Source of the DNA: Alphaproteobacteria bacterium
GTDB taxonomy: Bacteria; Pseudomonadota; Alphaproteobacteria; UBA6615
Length of the DNA: 6,655 bases
Assembly (NCBI GenBank): GCA_017643325.1
Contig: JAEPNS010000192.1
Coordinates: 1-6,655 of the forward strand
Direction: 5' to 3'
A program made the translations under genes and the position numbers. Below are positions 1 to 6,287 of the stretch, in pieces. The notes under the pieces are model-generated. The model had not been told where the DNA came from, searched no databases, and saw only the letters and a list, made by a program, of their open reading frames with translations. Positions within the stretch are counted from its first letter, which is position 1. The number at the start of each line of letters is the position of its first letter.

Positions 1-2
1 TG

Positions 3-2753
3 TTTTTCGCGCGCTTCGACCCGGAGTTGAGCGGAAGCCCGAAAGCGACCCGCGCGGCCAAGAAGCTGCGCGGCCAGATCGCCGAGGGCCTCGACGCCGT
101 GGTGAACCTCGACGAGGACCGGATCATCCGCCGGTTCGTCAACGCGGTCGAATCCACGCTGCGGACGAATTTCTTCGTCACCGACGCCGACGGCGAGCCG
201 ATGCCGTATGTCTCGTTCAAGCTCGACAGCCGGGCCGTCGACGAACTTCCCGACCCGCGGCCGATGAAGGAGGTCTTCGTCTACAGCCCGCGAATGGAAG
301 GCTGCCACCTGCGCGGCGGCGACGTCGCGCGCGGCGGCATCCGCTGGTCGGACCGGCGCGAGGACTTCCGCACCGAAATCCTCGGCCTGCAGAAGGCGCA
401 GACGGTCAAGAACGCCGTCATCGTGCCGGTGGGTGCGAAGGGCGGCTTCGTGTGCAAGGCGCTGCCGGCCCCGACCGGCGATCCCCAGGCCGACCGGCAG
501 GCCATGCAGGAAGAGGTGATCGCCTGCTACTCGACCCTGATGTTCGGCCTGCTCGACATCACCGACAATCTCGTCGACGGCAAGATCGTGCCGCCGGACC
601 AGGTCGTGCGGCAGGACGGCGACGACCCGTATCTCGTCGTGGCCGCCGACAAGGGCACCGCGACATTTTCCGATATCGCGAACGGGATCAGCCAGGATCG
701 CGACTTCTGGCTCGACGACGCGTTCGCGTCGGGTGGCTCGGCCGGCTACGACCACAAGAAGATGGGCATCACCGCGAAGGGTGCCTGGGAATCCGTCAAG
801 CGGCACTTCCGCGAGATCGGTCACGACACCCAGTCCGAGGACTTCTCGGTGGTCGGCGTCGGCGACATGTCCGGCGACGTGTTCGGCAACGGCATGCTGC
901 TGTCGGAACACATCCGCCTCGTGGCGGCGTTCAACCACCTGCACGTCTTCGTCGACCCGGACCCGGACGCGAAGAAGAGCTTCGCCGAGCGCAAGCGCCT
1001 GTTCGAGATGCCGCGCTCCGGATGGACCGACTACGACACCGGGCTGATCTCCAAGGGCGGCGGCGTGTTCGACCGGAAGGCGAAGTCGATCAAGCTGAGC
1101 GCGGAGATGAAATCGCTCCTCGGCGTCTCGCGCGAGCAGATGACGCCGAACGAACTGATCCGCGCCATCCTCGTCGCGCCGGTCGACCTGCTGTGGTTCG
1201 GCGGCATCGGCACCTACATCAAGGAATCCGGTGAATCCCAGGCGGACGCCGACGACCGGTCGAACGACGCGGTGCGCGTGGATGCGGACACGCTCAACTG
1301 CAAGGTGATCGGCGAAGGGGCCAACCTGGGCCTGACCCAGCGCGGGCGCATCGAGTACGCCCGGCACGGCGGCCGGCTCAACACCGACTTCATCGACAAC
1401 TCCGCCGGCGTCGACTGTTCCGACCACGAGGTGAACATCAAGATCGCGCTCGCCGATGCGGTCGCGTCGGGCGATCTGACCGTCAAGCAGCGCGACCGGC
1501 TGCTGGAGAACATGACCGACGAGGTCGCGCGCCTCGTCCTCAACGACAACTATCTCCAGACCCAGGCGATCTCGCAGGCCGAACGCCATGCCGCGGACCA
1601 GCTCGAGGCCCAGTGGCGCGTCATGCGCGCGCTGGAACGCCGCGGCCTGCTCGACCGCGCCATCGAGGAGCTGCCCGATGACGAGGGGATGGCGGAACTG
1701 CAGGAAGACGACCTCGGCCTCACGCGGCCGGAATACGCCGTCCTGTTCTCGCACGCGAAGATCGCACTCTACGGCGACCTGCTGCCCACCGCCGTTCCGG
1801 ACGATCCCTATCTGGTCAAGGACCTCGCGCGCTACTTCCCGAAGCCGCTTCGTGAGAAGTTCCCGGAGCAGATCGCGCGCCACCGCCTCCGGCGTGAGAT
1901 CGTCGCGACCTACGTCACCAACTCGCTGGTGAACCGCGTCGGCGCGACTTTCGTGGAGGACCTCCAGGAGCGCTCCGGCGCGGCACCCGACGACATTGCG
2001 CGGGCCTATGTGATCGCGCGCGATGCGTTCGACCTGCGCCCCGTCTGGCGCGACATCGAGGCGCTGGACCTCAAGGTGGATGCCCGTGTGCAGCTCGACA
2101 TGGCCCACGAACTGGAGCTGCTTGTCGAGCGGATGACGGTCTGGTTCCTGAACAATGCGCGCCGCCCGCTGGAGATCGCCGCAACGATCGACCGGTATGC
2201 CCCCGGGATCCAGGAGCTGGTCTCGAACCTGCCCGAGATCGTGGCCGACGAGGACCGTGCGGATATCGAGGCCCAGACCGGCCGGCTGGTCGAGGAGGGC
2301 GTGCCCAAGGCGCTGGCGCGGAAGGTCGCGAGCCTCGACACGCTGGCGGCGGGGGGCGATGTCGTCCAGATCGCGCGCGAATCGGGCGTGCCCGTCCTCG
2401 ACACGGGGCGGGTCTATTTCGAACTCGGATCGCGCCTGAACATCGACTGGATGCGCCACGCGGCGAAGTCCATCGATGCGCAGACCGACTGGGAGCGGCT
2501 CGCCATCGACTCGATCGTGGATGACAGCTACGCCCACCAGTCGTCGCTCACGAACACCGTGCTCGATGTCGCGGGCGCCGGGCGTCTCGGCAAGAAGGCC
2601 GCCGACGGCGTGATCCGGACCTGGATCGAATCGCGGAACGGCGCGGTCGAGCGCACCTGCCAGGTGCTCGATTCGCTGCGCGAATCCGAGAGCATCGACC
2701 TCGCGATGCTGACGGTCGCCAACGGACAGCTCCGGGGCCTGCTGGGCCGATAG
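3..2753 (+). CDS. gdhZ: NAD-specific glutamate dehydrogenase, large (~180 kDa) type, C-terminal part; 5' end outside window
   Basis: The gene catalyses oxidative deamination of L-glutamate to 2-oxoglutarate and ammonium with NAD+, a cytoplasmic catabolic step feeding the TCA cycle. The frame is open from base 3, and residues before the first in-frame TTG (base 27) read FFARFDPE, which fits the middle of this family, so the start is off the left edge. About 917 residues remain of an expected ~1,600; the N-terminal regulatory (ACT-like) part is missing. Motifs, in residues of this fragment: GGIRWSDRREDFRTE (111-125); VGAKGGF (143-149), where the Lys matches the catalytic Lys of GDHs; AADKGT (214-219), where Asp matches the catalytic Asp by family analogy; the nucleotide-binding stretch GVGDMSGDVFGNGML (285-299); WFGGIGTYIK (398-407); GEGANLG (437-443); NSAGVDCSDHEVNIKI (466-481). 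The helical C-terminal domain follows, ending at TAG 2751-2753. No frameshift or missing motif is seen. Caulobacter calls the orthologue gdhZ, Pseudomonas gdhB; the symbol is by family only. Confidence 0.97.
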   Translation, partial: FFARFDPELSGSPKATRAAKKLRGQIAEGLDAVVNLDEDRIIRRFVNAVESTLRTNFFVTDADGEPMPYVSFKLDSRAVDELPDPRPMKEVFVYSPRMEGCHLRGGDVARGGIRWSDRREDFRTEILGLQKAQTVKNAVIVPVGAKGGFVCKALPAPTGDPQADRQAMQEEVIACYSTLMFGLLDITDNLVDGKIVPPDQVVRQDGDDPYLVVAADKGTATFSDIANGISQDRDFWLDDAFASGGSAGYDHKKMGITAKGAWESVKRHFREIGHDTQSEDFSVVGVGDMSGDVFGNGMLLSEHIRLVAAFNHLHVFVDPDPDAKKSFAERKRLFEMPRSGWTDYDTGLISKGGGVFDRKAKSIKLSAEMKSLLGVSREQMTPNELIRAILVAPVDLLWFGGIGTYIKESGESQADADDRSNDAVRVDADTLNCKVIGEGANLGLTQRGRIEYARHGGRLNTDFIDNSAGVDCSDHEVNIKIALADAVASGDLTVKQRDRLLENMTDEVARLVLNDNYLQTQAISQAERHAADQLEAQWRVMRALERRGLLDRAIEELPDDEGMAELQEDDLGLTRPEYAVLFSHAKIALYGDLLPTAVPDDPYLVKDLARYFPKPLREKFPEQIARHRLRREIVATYVTNSLVNRVGATFVEDLQERSGAAPDDIARAYVIARDAFDLRPVWRDIEALDLKVDARVQLDMAHELELLVERMTVWFLNNARRPLEIAATIDRYAPGIQELVSNLPEIVADEDRADIEAQTGRLVEEGVPKALARKVASLDTLAAGGDVVQIARESGVPVLDTGRVYFELGSRLNIDWMRHAAKSIDAQTDWERLAIDSIVDDSYAHQSSLTNTVLDVAGAGRLGKKAADGVIRTWIESRNGAVERTCQVLDSLRESESIDLAMLTVANGQLRGLLGR

Positions 2754-2770
2754 GCGGCGCTCCGGCACGC

Positions 2771-2779
2771 TGCTAGACT
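2771..2779 (+). promoter_or_regulatory. Possible extended -10 promoter element before the transporter operon
   Basis: The 69-bp gap contains TGCTAGACT, which fits an extended -10 pattern (TG-N-TAnnnT, with hexamer TAGACT at 2774-2779 matching TATAAT at four of six positions). No recognisable -35 hexamer lies 16-18 bp upstream; that region is the end of the dehydrogenase gene. If used, transcription would begin near 2786 and give a leader of roughly 37 nt before the TTG at 2823. It is weak evidence that the transporter genes can be transcribed separately from the dehydrogenase. Confidence 0.2.
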
Positions 2780-2782
2780 TGG

Positions 2783-2800
2783 GGCCCGGCCGCACGGGCC
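2783..2800 (+). other. Short GC-rich inverted repeat (hairpin) in the gap between dehydrogenase and transporter genes
   Basis: GGCCCG (2783-2788) and CGGGCC (2795-2800) form a perfect 6-bp stem around a 6-nt loop (GCCGCA). No T-run follows (the next bases are GCCACATCTC), so it does not meet the usual intrinsic terminator pattern. It could act as a weak pause or attenuating hairpin, an mRNA 3'-end-stabilising structure for the dehydrogenase message, or simply be chance in GC-rich DNA. Confidence 0.3.
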
Positions 2801-2822
2801 GCCACATCTCATCGGGCCACCC

Positions 2823-3740
2823 TTGAACACGACCGTACCCGCTACCGCCGGGAAACTGGCGATTCTCGCCGCGCTCGCGGCCTGCATGTCGACCTCGCTC
2901 GGCGGGTCGGCCTTCGTGGCGATCCGGTTCCTGGTCACCGAGACCGAGCCGGTAACCATTGCGTTCCTGCGCAATTTCACGGCGGCGGTCATCCTGACGG
3001 CGATCGCGCTTGTGATCGTCCGCCGGTGGCCGAACCCGCGTGCGTTCCTGATGATGGCGCTGATGGGCGCGCTGTTCTTCGGCGGGCTGCAGCTGATCTT
3101 TTCCAACGCACTGGCGTTCACCACGTCGTCCCGCGGAGCGCTGGCCTATACGACCTCGCCGTTCATGACGTTGCTGATCGCGGCGATGTTCGGCATCGAA
3201 AGGGCGACGCGCCAGAAACTTGCCGGCATCGTGCTCGCGACGGCGGGTGTGGTGGTGGCGCTCGGCCAGAGCGCCGGGGCGCCACCGGACGCGTGGATCG
3301 GTGACGGGCTCATTCTGGTCGGGGCCCTGATCACGGCGGTCTACGGTGTCTGGTCGAACCGCGCGCTGCGCGACCAGTCGCCGCTCGTGGCCGTGGTCGC
3401 GGGCGTCGTGCCGGGGTCGGCCATGCTCTATGCCGTCGCGATGGCGACCGATGCGCCCGCCTTCACGCCCGAACTGTCGCGCACCGGCTGGTTCGCGATC
3501 GCCTATCTGGGGATCGGCGCGGCGGTGATCTCCTACACGCTGTGGCTCTGGGCGCTGCGCAACACGACCCCGACTCTCGTGGCCGTCGCGCTGCCCATGA
3601 ACCCGCTGATGGCGCTGTTCTGGGGCGCCGTCCTGCTCGACGAGCGGATCACCGTCACGATGCTGGCGGGCTTCGCGCTCGTGATCGCCGGGATCGCGGT
3701 CACGAACTGGCAGCGCCGGCCGAAACCCGTGCCGGCATGA
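2823..3740 (+). CDS. EamA/DMT-superfamily inner-membrane transporter, first of a tandem pair
   Basis: This 305-residue protein has the length and two-repeat layout of drug/metabolite transporter (EamA, RhaT-like) permeases. About ten hydrophobic segments are visible, near residues 11-33, 43-66, 74-97, 104-124, 131-150, 158-178, 188-209, 222-246, 250-272 and 275-296. The two EamA repeats are about 12-148 and 160-295. The second ends in the family-typical stretch WLWALRNTTPT (241-251), then MNPLMALFWGAVLLDE (259-274). Family members mostly export amino acids or small metabolites; the substrate cannot be read here. The start is TTG at 2823: there is no ATG or GTG in frame upstream within the gap, and the in-frame ATG at 2886 would cut through the first membrane segment. 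No clear Shine-Dalgarno precedes the TTG, so the start is less certain than the gene. Its stop overlaps the start of the next gene, a paralogue in the same orientation. Confidence 0.93.
   Translation: MNTTVPATAGKLAILAALAACMSTSLGGSAFVAIRFLVTETEPVTIAFLRNFTAAVILTAIALVIVRRWPNPRAFLMMALMGALFFGGLQLIFSNALAFTTSSRGALAYTTSPFMTLLIAAMFGIERATRQKLAGIVLATAGVVVALGQSAGAPPDAWIGDGLILVGALITAVYGVWSNRALRDQSPLVAVVAGVVPGSAMLYAVAMATDAPAFTPELSRTGWFAIAYLGIGAAVISYTLWLWALRNTTPTLVAVALPMNPLMALFWGAVLLDERITVTMLAGFALVIAGIAVTNWQRRPKPVPA
3540..3575 (+). repeat. Imperfect direct repeat, copy 1 (EamA paralogue motif)
   Basis: These bases encode the LWLWALRNTTPT region of the first transporter. They match 4460-4495 in the second transporter at 30 of 36 positions by hand count. 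The offset of 920 bp is close to the gene-to-gene distance of 914 bp, so the repeat is the best-conserved trace of the gene duplication rather than an independent element. Confidence 0.75.
3737..3740 (+). promoter_or_regulatory. ATGA stop/start overlap coupling the two EamA genes
   Basis: The TGA stop of the first transporter (3738-3740) overlaps the ATG of the second (3737-3739). The preceding bases, CCCGTGCCGGC, hold no Shine-Dalgarno sequence. Translation of the second gene therefore probably depends on ribosomes terminating on the first (termination-reinitiation), which would tie the two products to a fixed ratio. The overlap is directly visible; the coupling is inferred. Confidence 0.8.
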
Positions 3741-4666
3741 CCGCCACATCGGATCAGGGTGCCGCGGCGGCGCGCCTCGCCCTGCTGGCCGCCGTCGCCG
3801 CCGTTCTCGCACCGTTCGCGGCGGGCACGACGCTCGGCGCGATCCGGTTCGTGGCGGACGGTCTCGATGCCCTGACGATCACGCTGCTGCGCCTCGGGAT
3901 CGGTGCTGCGATCCTGCTGCCGCTGGCGCTGGTCTTTGCCCGCGGCTGGCCGCGCGGCCGCGACCTGTGGCTGGTGATCGGGTTCGGGGTGCTGATGTTC
4001 GGGGTCAGCCAGTGGCTGGTCTCGGCGTCGCTGGTCTACACCTCGGCCGCGCGCGGCGGGATCCTGGCCTCGACCGTGCCCTTCATGACACTGGCGATCG
4101 CGGCCTCGTTCCGGGTGGAGCGGTTGACCTGGCTGAAGGGCGCGGGCGTGTTCGTGGCCAGTGCCGGCGTCGTCGTCGCGCTCTGGCAGGATGCCAGCGC
4201 GGTGCCCGGCGGCTGGCGGGGCGATGCGCTGATGCTGGCGGCATCGGCGGTGCTGTCGGTGTACAATGTCGCCTCGCGCCATCTCGCCCGCCGGTATCCG
4301 CCCTTGATCTACGTCGTCTGCAATCTCGTGCCCGGCGTCTTCGTGCTGGCCGCGCTCGCCGCGGCGGGCGGCGTGTCCGCCGCGGACATCCCGGTTGACC
4401 GGGACAGCCTGCTGGCGATTGCCTATATCGGCGTCGTCGGCAGCGCGCTCACCTATTTCCTCTGGCTGTGGGCGCTGCGGCACACGACGCCGACACGCGT
4501 CGCCATCGGCCTGACCATGAACCCCGTCGGCGCGCTCGCGGCCGGGGCGGTGGTGCTGGGCGAGCCGATCACCCTTGGCGTCTGGCTGGGGCTGGCGTGC
4601 ATTGTCGGCGGGATCCTGCTCACGAACTGGCAGCTCCGCGACAGGGGGGCGGGCGATGGCGGCTGA
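3737..4666 (+). CDS. EamA/DMT-superfamily inner-membrane transporter, second of a tandem pair
   Basis: This 309-residue permease is collinear with its upstream neighbour. Shared landmarks include PFMTLxIAA (115-123 here, 113-121 there), AGVVVAL (143-149, 141-147), AIAYxG (227-232, 225-230), LWLWALRxTTPT (242-253, 240-251), a second-repeat MNP (261-263, 259-261) and TNWQ near the C-terminus. It has two EamA repeats (about 16-150 and 162-298) and about ten membrane segments. The frame is open back to 3542, but that extension runs inside the upstream gene in another frame. ATG 3737 is chosen because it forms an ATGA overlap with the upstream stop and gives the normal family length with a short cytoplasmic N-terminus (MTATSDQGAAAARL) before the first helix. 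The substrate is unknown; export of an amino acid or related metabolite is the family-level guess. EamA proteins usually work without a dedicated partner, but the coupled expression allows a hetero-oligomer. Confidence 0.93.
   Translation: MTATSDQGAAAARLALLAAVAAVLAPFAAGTTLGAIRFVADGLDALTITLLRLGIGAAILLPLALVFARGWPRGRDLWLVIGFGVLMFGVSQWLVSASLVYTSAARGGILASTVPFMTLAIAASFRVERLTWLKGAGVFVASAGVVVALWQDASAVPGGWRGDALMLAASAVLSVYNVASRHLARRYPPLIYVVCNLVPGVFVLAALAAAGGVSAADIPVDRDSLLAIAYIGVVGSALTYFLWLWALRHTTPTRVAIGLTMNPVGALAAGAVVLGEPITLGVWLGLACIVGGILLTNWQLRDRGAGDGG
4460..4495 (+). repeat. Imperfect direct repeat, copy 2 (EamA paralogue motif)
   Basis: Second copy of the repeat at 3540-3575, encoding LWLWALRHTTPT in the second transporter, with 30 of 36 bases identical. 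It could serve as a short homology for recombination between the two genes, though at 36 bp with six mismatches this would be inefficient. Confidence 0.75.
4643..4648 (+). promoter_or_regulatory. Ribosome binding site of the UMF1-type transporter gene
   Basis: AGGGGG at 4643-4648, inside the end of the upstream EamA gene, lies 7 nt before ATG 4656. It supports that ATG over an in-frame ATG at 4575, which would add 27 residues of out-of-frame-looking sequence (rich in Ser, Gly, Trp and Arg) overlapping the upstream gene. Confidence 0.6.
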
Positions 4667-5954
4667 CGAAAAGACCCCGCCGTTCGAGCGCCGCGCGGTC
4701 GCGTCCTGGTGCGTCTACGACTGGGCGAACTCGCCCTTCCCGGCGGTGATCCTGACCTTCGTGATCCCGGCCTACTTCGCCCAGGCGGTGGTCGGCGACC
4801 CGGCCCGCGCGACCGAAATGTGGGCCGTCATGACCGGCGTCTCCGCGCTGGCCATCGCCCTGCTGAGCCCGGTCCTGGGTGCGATCGCGGACCAGGGCCG
4901 CGCCAGGAAGCCGTGGCTGGCCTTCTTCAGCGCCGTGATGGCCGCCGGCTCGGCGCTGCTGTGGTTCGCGGGACCGACCCCGGACGACGCGATGCTGGTG
5001 CTGCTGCTGGTCGGCGTCACGGTGGTCGCGTTCGAATTGTCGATGGTGTTCTACAACGCGCTGCTGCCGAACCTCGTGCCGGCGCACTGGCTCGGGCGCA
5101 TCTCGGGCTGGGCCTGGGGGCTGGGCTATATCGGCGGGGTCGGCGGGCTGCTGCTGGTGCTGTTCGTGTTCGTGCAGAACGACACGCCGCCTTTCGGGCT
5201 CGACCGGTCCGCCGGCGCGCTGGAGCATGTCCGCGTGTCCGGCCCGGTCGTCGCGGTGTGGCTGCTGCTGTTCTGCCTGCCGCTGTTCGTCTGGACCCCG
5301 GACCCGCGCGGCAAGGGCCTCGCCATGGGCGCGGCGGTGCGCACCGGGTTCCGCGAGCTCGTCACGACCCTGCGCAACATCCGGTCCTACCCGCAGATCT
5401 GGCGCTACCTGCTGGCGCGGATGCTGTTCACCGACGGGATCAACACGCTGTTCGCCTTCGGCGGCGTGTTCGCGGCGGGCACCTTCGGGATGGCGGTGGA
5501 GGAGGTGATCGTTTTCGGCCTGATCCTGAACGTCACCGCCGGCCTGGGGGCGTTCCTGTTCGGCTGGATCGACGACTGGATCGGCGCCAAGCGCACCATC
5601 CTGATCGGGCTCGCGGGGATCGTCGTCGGCGGCGTCCCGCTGCTGATGGTCGAGTCCAAGCTCGCCTTCATCGTGCTCGGCTCGGCGCTCGGCATCTTCT
5701 TCGGTCCCGTCCAGGCCGCGAGCCGCTCGCTGATGGCGCGGATCATCCCGCCCGGCACGGAGACGGAAATGTTCGGCCTCTACGCGCTGTCCGGGAAGGT
5801 CACGGCCTTCATGGGGCCGTGGCTCGTGGCGCTGGTGACGGCGGCCACCGGCAGCCAGCGCTGGGGCATGGCGACGGTGCTGCCGTTCCTCGTCGTCGGC
5901 GGAATCCTGCTGCTGGTGTGGGTGCGCGACGTGCCGCCCGGGCGGGAGGACTAG
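4656..5954 (+). CDS. UMF1/Atg22-like MFS transporter
   Basis: This 432-residue protein is a Major Facilitator Superfamily permease of the UMF1 group, homologous to fungal Atg22 (a vacuolar amino-acid effluxer). It has about twelve hydrophobic segments. Signature stretches: YDWANSPFPAVI (21-32) in the first helix; a motif-A-like loop GAIADQGRARKP (75-86); FYNALLPNL (132-140); the matching second-half loop GWIDDWIGAKRT (303-314); and the highly characteristic GPVQAASRSLMARIIPP (350-366), then E371 and FGLYALSGK (373-381). Length is usual for bacterial members, whose substrates are largely unknown. The start at ATG 4656 is preceded by a fair Shine-Dalgarno sequence and overlaps the upstream EamA gene by 11 nt, making it the third gene of a coupled transporter operon. 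Its TAG stop (5952-5954) overlaps the stop of the convergent ybjQ gene. A metabolite or amino-acid efflux role is inferred from family and context only. Confidence 0.94.
   Translation: MAADEKTPPFERRAVASWCVYDWANSPFPAVILTFVIPAYFAQAVVGDPARATEMWAVMTGVSALAIALLSPVLGAIADQGRARKPWLAFFSAVMAAGSALLWFAGPTPDDAMLVLLLVGVTVVAFELSMVFYNALLPNLVPAHWLGRISGWAWGLGYIGGVGGLLLVLFVFVQNDTPPFGLDRSAGALEHVRVSGPVVAVWLLLFCLPLFVWTPDPRGKGLAMGAAVRTGFRELVTTLRNIRSYPQIWRYLLARMLFTDGINTLFAFGGVFAAGTFGMAVEEVIVFGLILNVTAGLGAFLFGWIDDWIGAKRTILIGLAGIVVGGVPLLMVESKLAFIVLGSALGIFFGPVQAASRSLMARIIPPGTETEMFGLYALSGKVTAFMGPWLVALVTAATGSQRWGMATVLPFLVVGGILLLVWVRDVPPGRED
5951..5954. other. Shared CTAG: overlapping stop codons of convergent genes
   Basis: CTAG supplies TAG for the MFS gene (5952-5954, plus) and TAG for ybjQ (5951-5953, minus). 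Both last sense codons are GAC (Asp), so the site lies in a perfect 8-bp palindrome GACTAGTC (5949-5956). No intergenic base remains, so neither gene has room for its own terminator outside the other's coding sequence. Confidence 0.95.
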
Positions 5955-6274
5955 TCGGCCAGCTTCACCGCCGTGCCCGTGGCGACGACCATCAGCATCG
6001 AGCCCTTCTCGCCGACGACCTCGTAGTCCAGCGACAGGCCGACGATGGCGTCCGCGCCGAGCGCCGCCGCCTCCGCCCGGATGTCCGCCATCGCGCCGTC
6101 GCGCGCGGACGCCAGGACCTTCTGGTAGCTGCCCGAGCGCCCGCCGACGACGTCGCGTACCGACGCGAACACGTCGCGCACGATGTTCGCACCGACGACG
6201 CTCTGGCCCGCGCAGATGCCGAGGTAACCGGCGATGGCGCGGCCCTCGACCGCGCCGGTGGTGGTGACGATCAT
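5951..6274 (-). CDS. ybjQ: YbjQ/UPF0145 family protein (putative heavy-metal-binding domain)
   Basis: This 107-residue protein has the same length as E. coli YbjQ and aligns with it end to end from memory. Conserved stretches: a TTT...EG N-terminus (4-11), GANIVRDVFASVRDVVGGRSGSY (28-50, a dense block of family-invariant residues), ALGADAIVGLSLDY (71-84) and GSMLMVVATGTAVK (91-104). The family (Pfam YbjQ_1) has structures from structural genomics that I recall as pentameric rings; its biochemical role is unknown and the metal-binding label is weakly founded. It has no signal peptide and should be cytoplasmic. ATG (6272-6274) sits 11 nt after the purH stop with a strong Shine-Dalgarno sequence overlapping that stop, so it is probably expressed from the purH transcript. 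Its TAG (5951-5953) overlaps the stop of the facing MFS gene. Confidence 0.95.
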   Translation of the reverse strand: MIVTTTGAVEGRAIAGYLGICAGQSVVGANIVRDVFASVRDVVGGRSGSYQKVLASARDGAMADIRAEAAALGADAIVGLSLDYEVVGEKGSMLMVVATGTAVKLAD

Positions 6275-6281
6275 CGCGCGC

Positions 6282-6287
6282 CCTCCT
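6282..6287 (-). promoter_or_regulatory. Strong ribosome binding site of ybjQ, overlapping the purH stop codon
   Basis: On the minus strand the sequence TAGGAGGGCGCGCGATG runs from the purH TAG into the ybjQ ATG. AGGAGG (6287 down to 6282) is a full Shine-Dalgarno consensus that uses the last two bases of the purH stop codon, with 7 nt to the ATG. It fixes the ybjQ start and implies translation from the purH message. Confidence 0.85.

Noticed and set aside
452..1234. A 260-codon plus-strand open frame inside the dehydrogenase gene
   Set aside because: It is a +1-type shadow with Arg/Gly/Pro-rich translation, within the strongly conserved catalytic region of the dehydrogenase.
2783..2800. The gap hairpin as an intrinsic terminator of the dehydrogenase gene
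   Set aside because: The stem is only 6 bp and no T-tract follows, so it is listed only as an inverted repeat.
2528..3124. A 198-codon minus-strand frame spanning the dehydrogenase end, the gap and the start of the first EamA gene
   Set aside because: The composition looks like a shadow (Ser/Arg/Ala-rich), no domain is recognisable, and it overlaps two well-supported genes.
3542..3736. N-terminal extension of the second EamA gene back to 3542
   Set aside because: The extra 65 residues are hydrophilic Arg/Ala-rich sequence read out of frame through the first EamA gene; family length and the ATGA overlap favour 3737.
3533..4483. A 316-codon open frame on the minus strand opposite the second EamA gene
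   Set aside because: It is the antisense shadow of a high-GC membrane-protein gene: its translation is dominated by Arg, Gln, His, Asp and Gly with no recognisable domain, and the plus-strand frame encodes a complete family protein.
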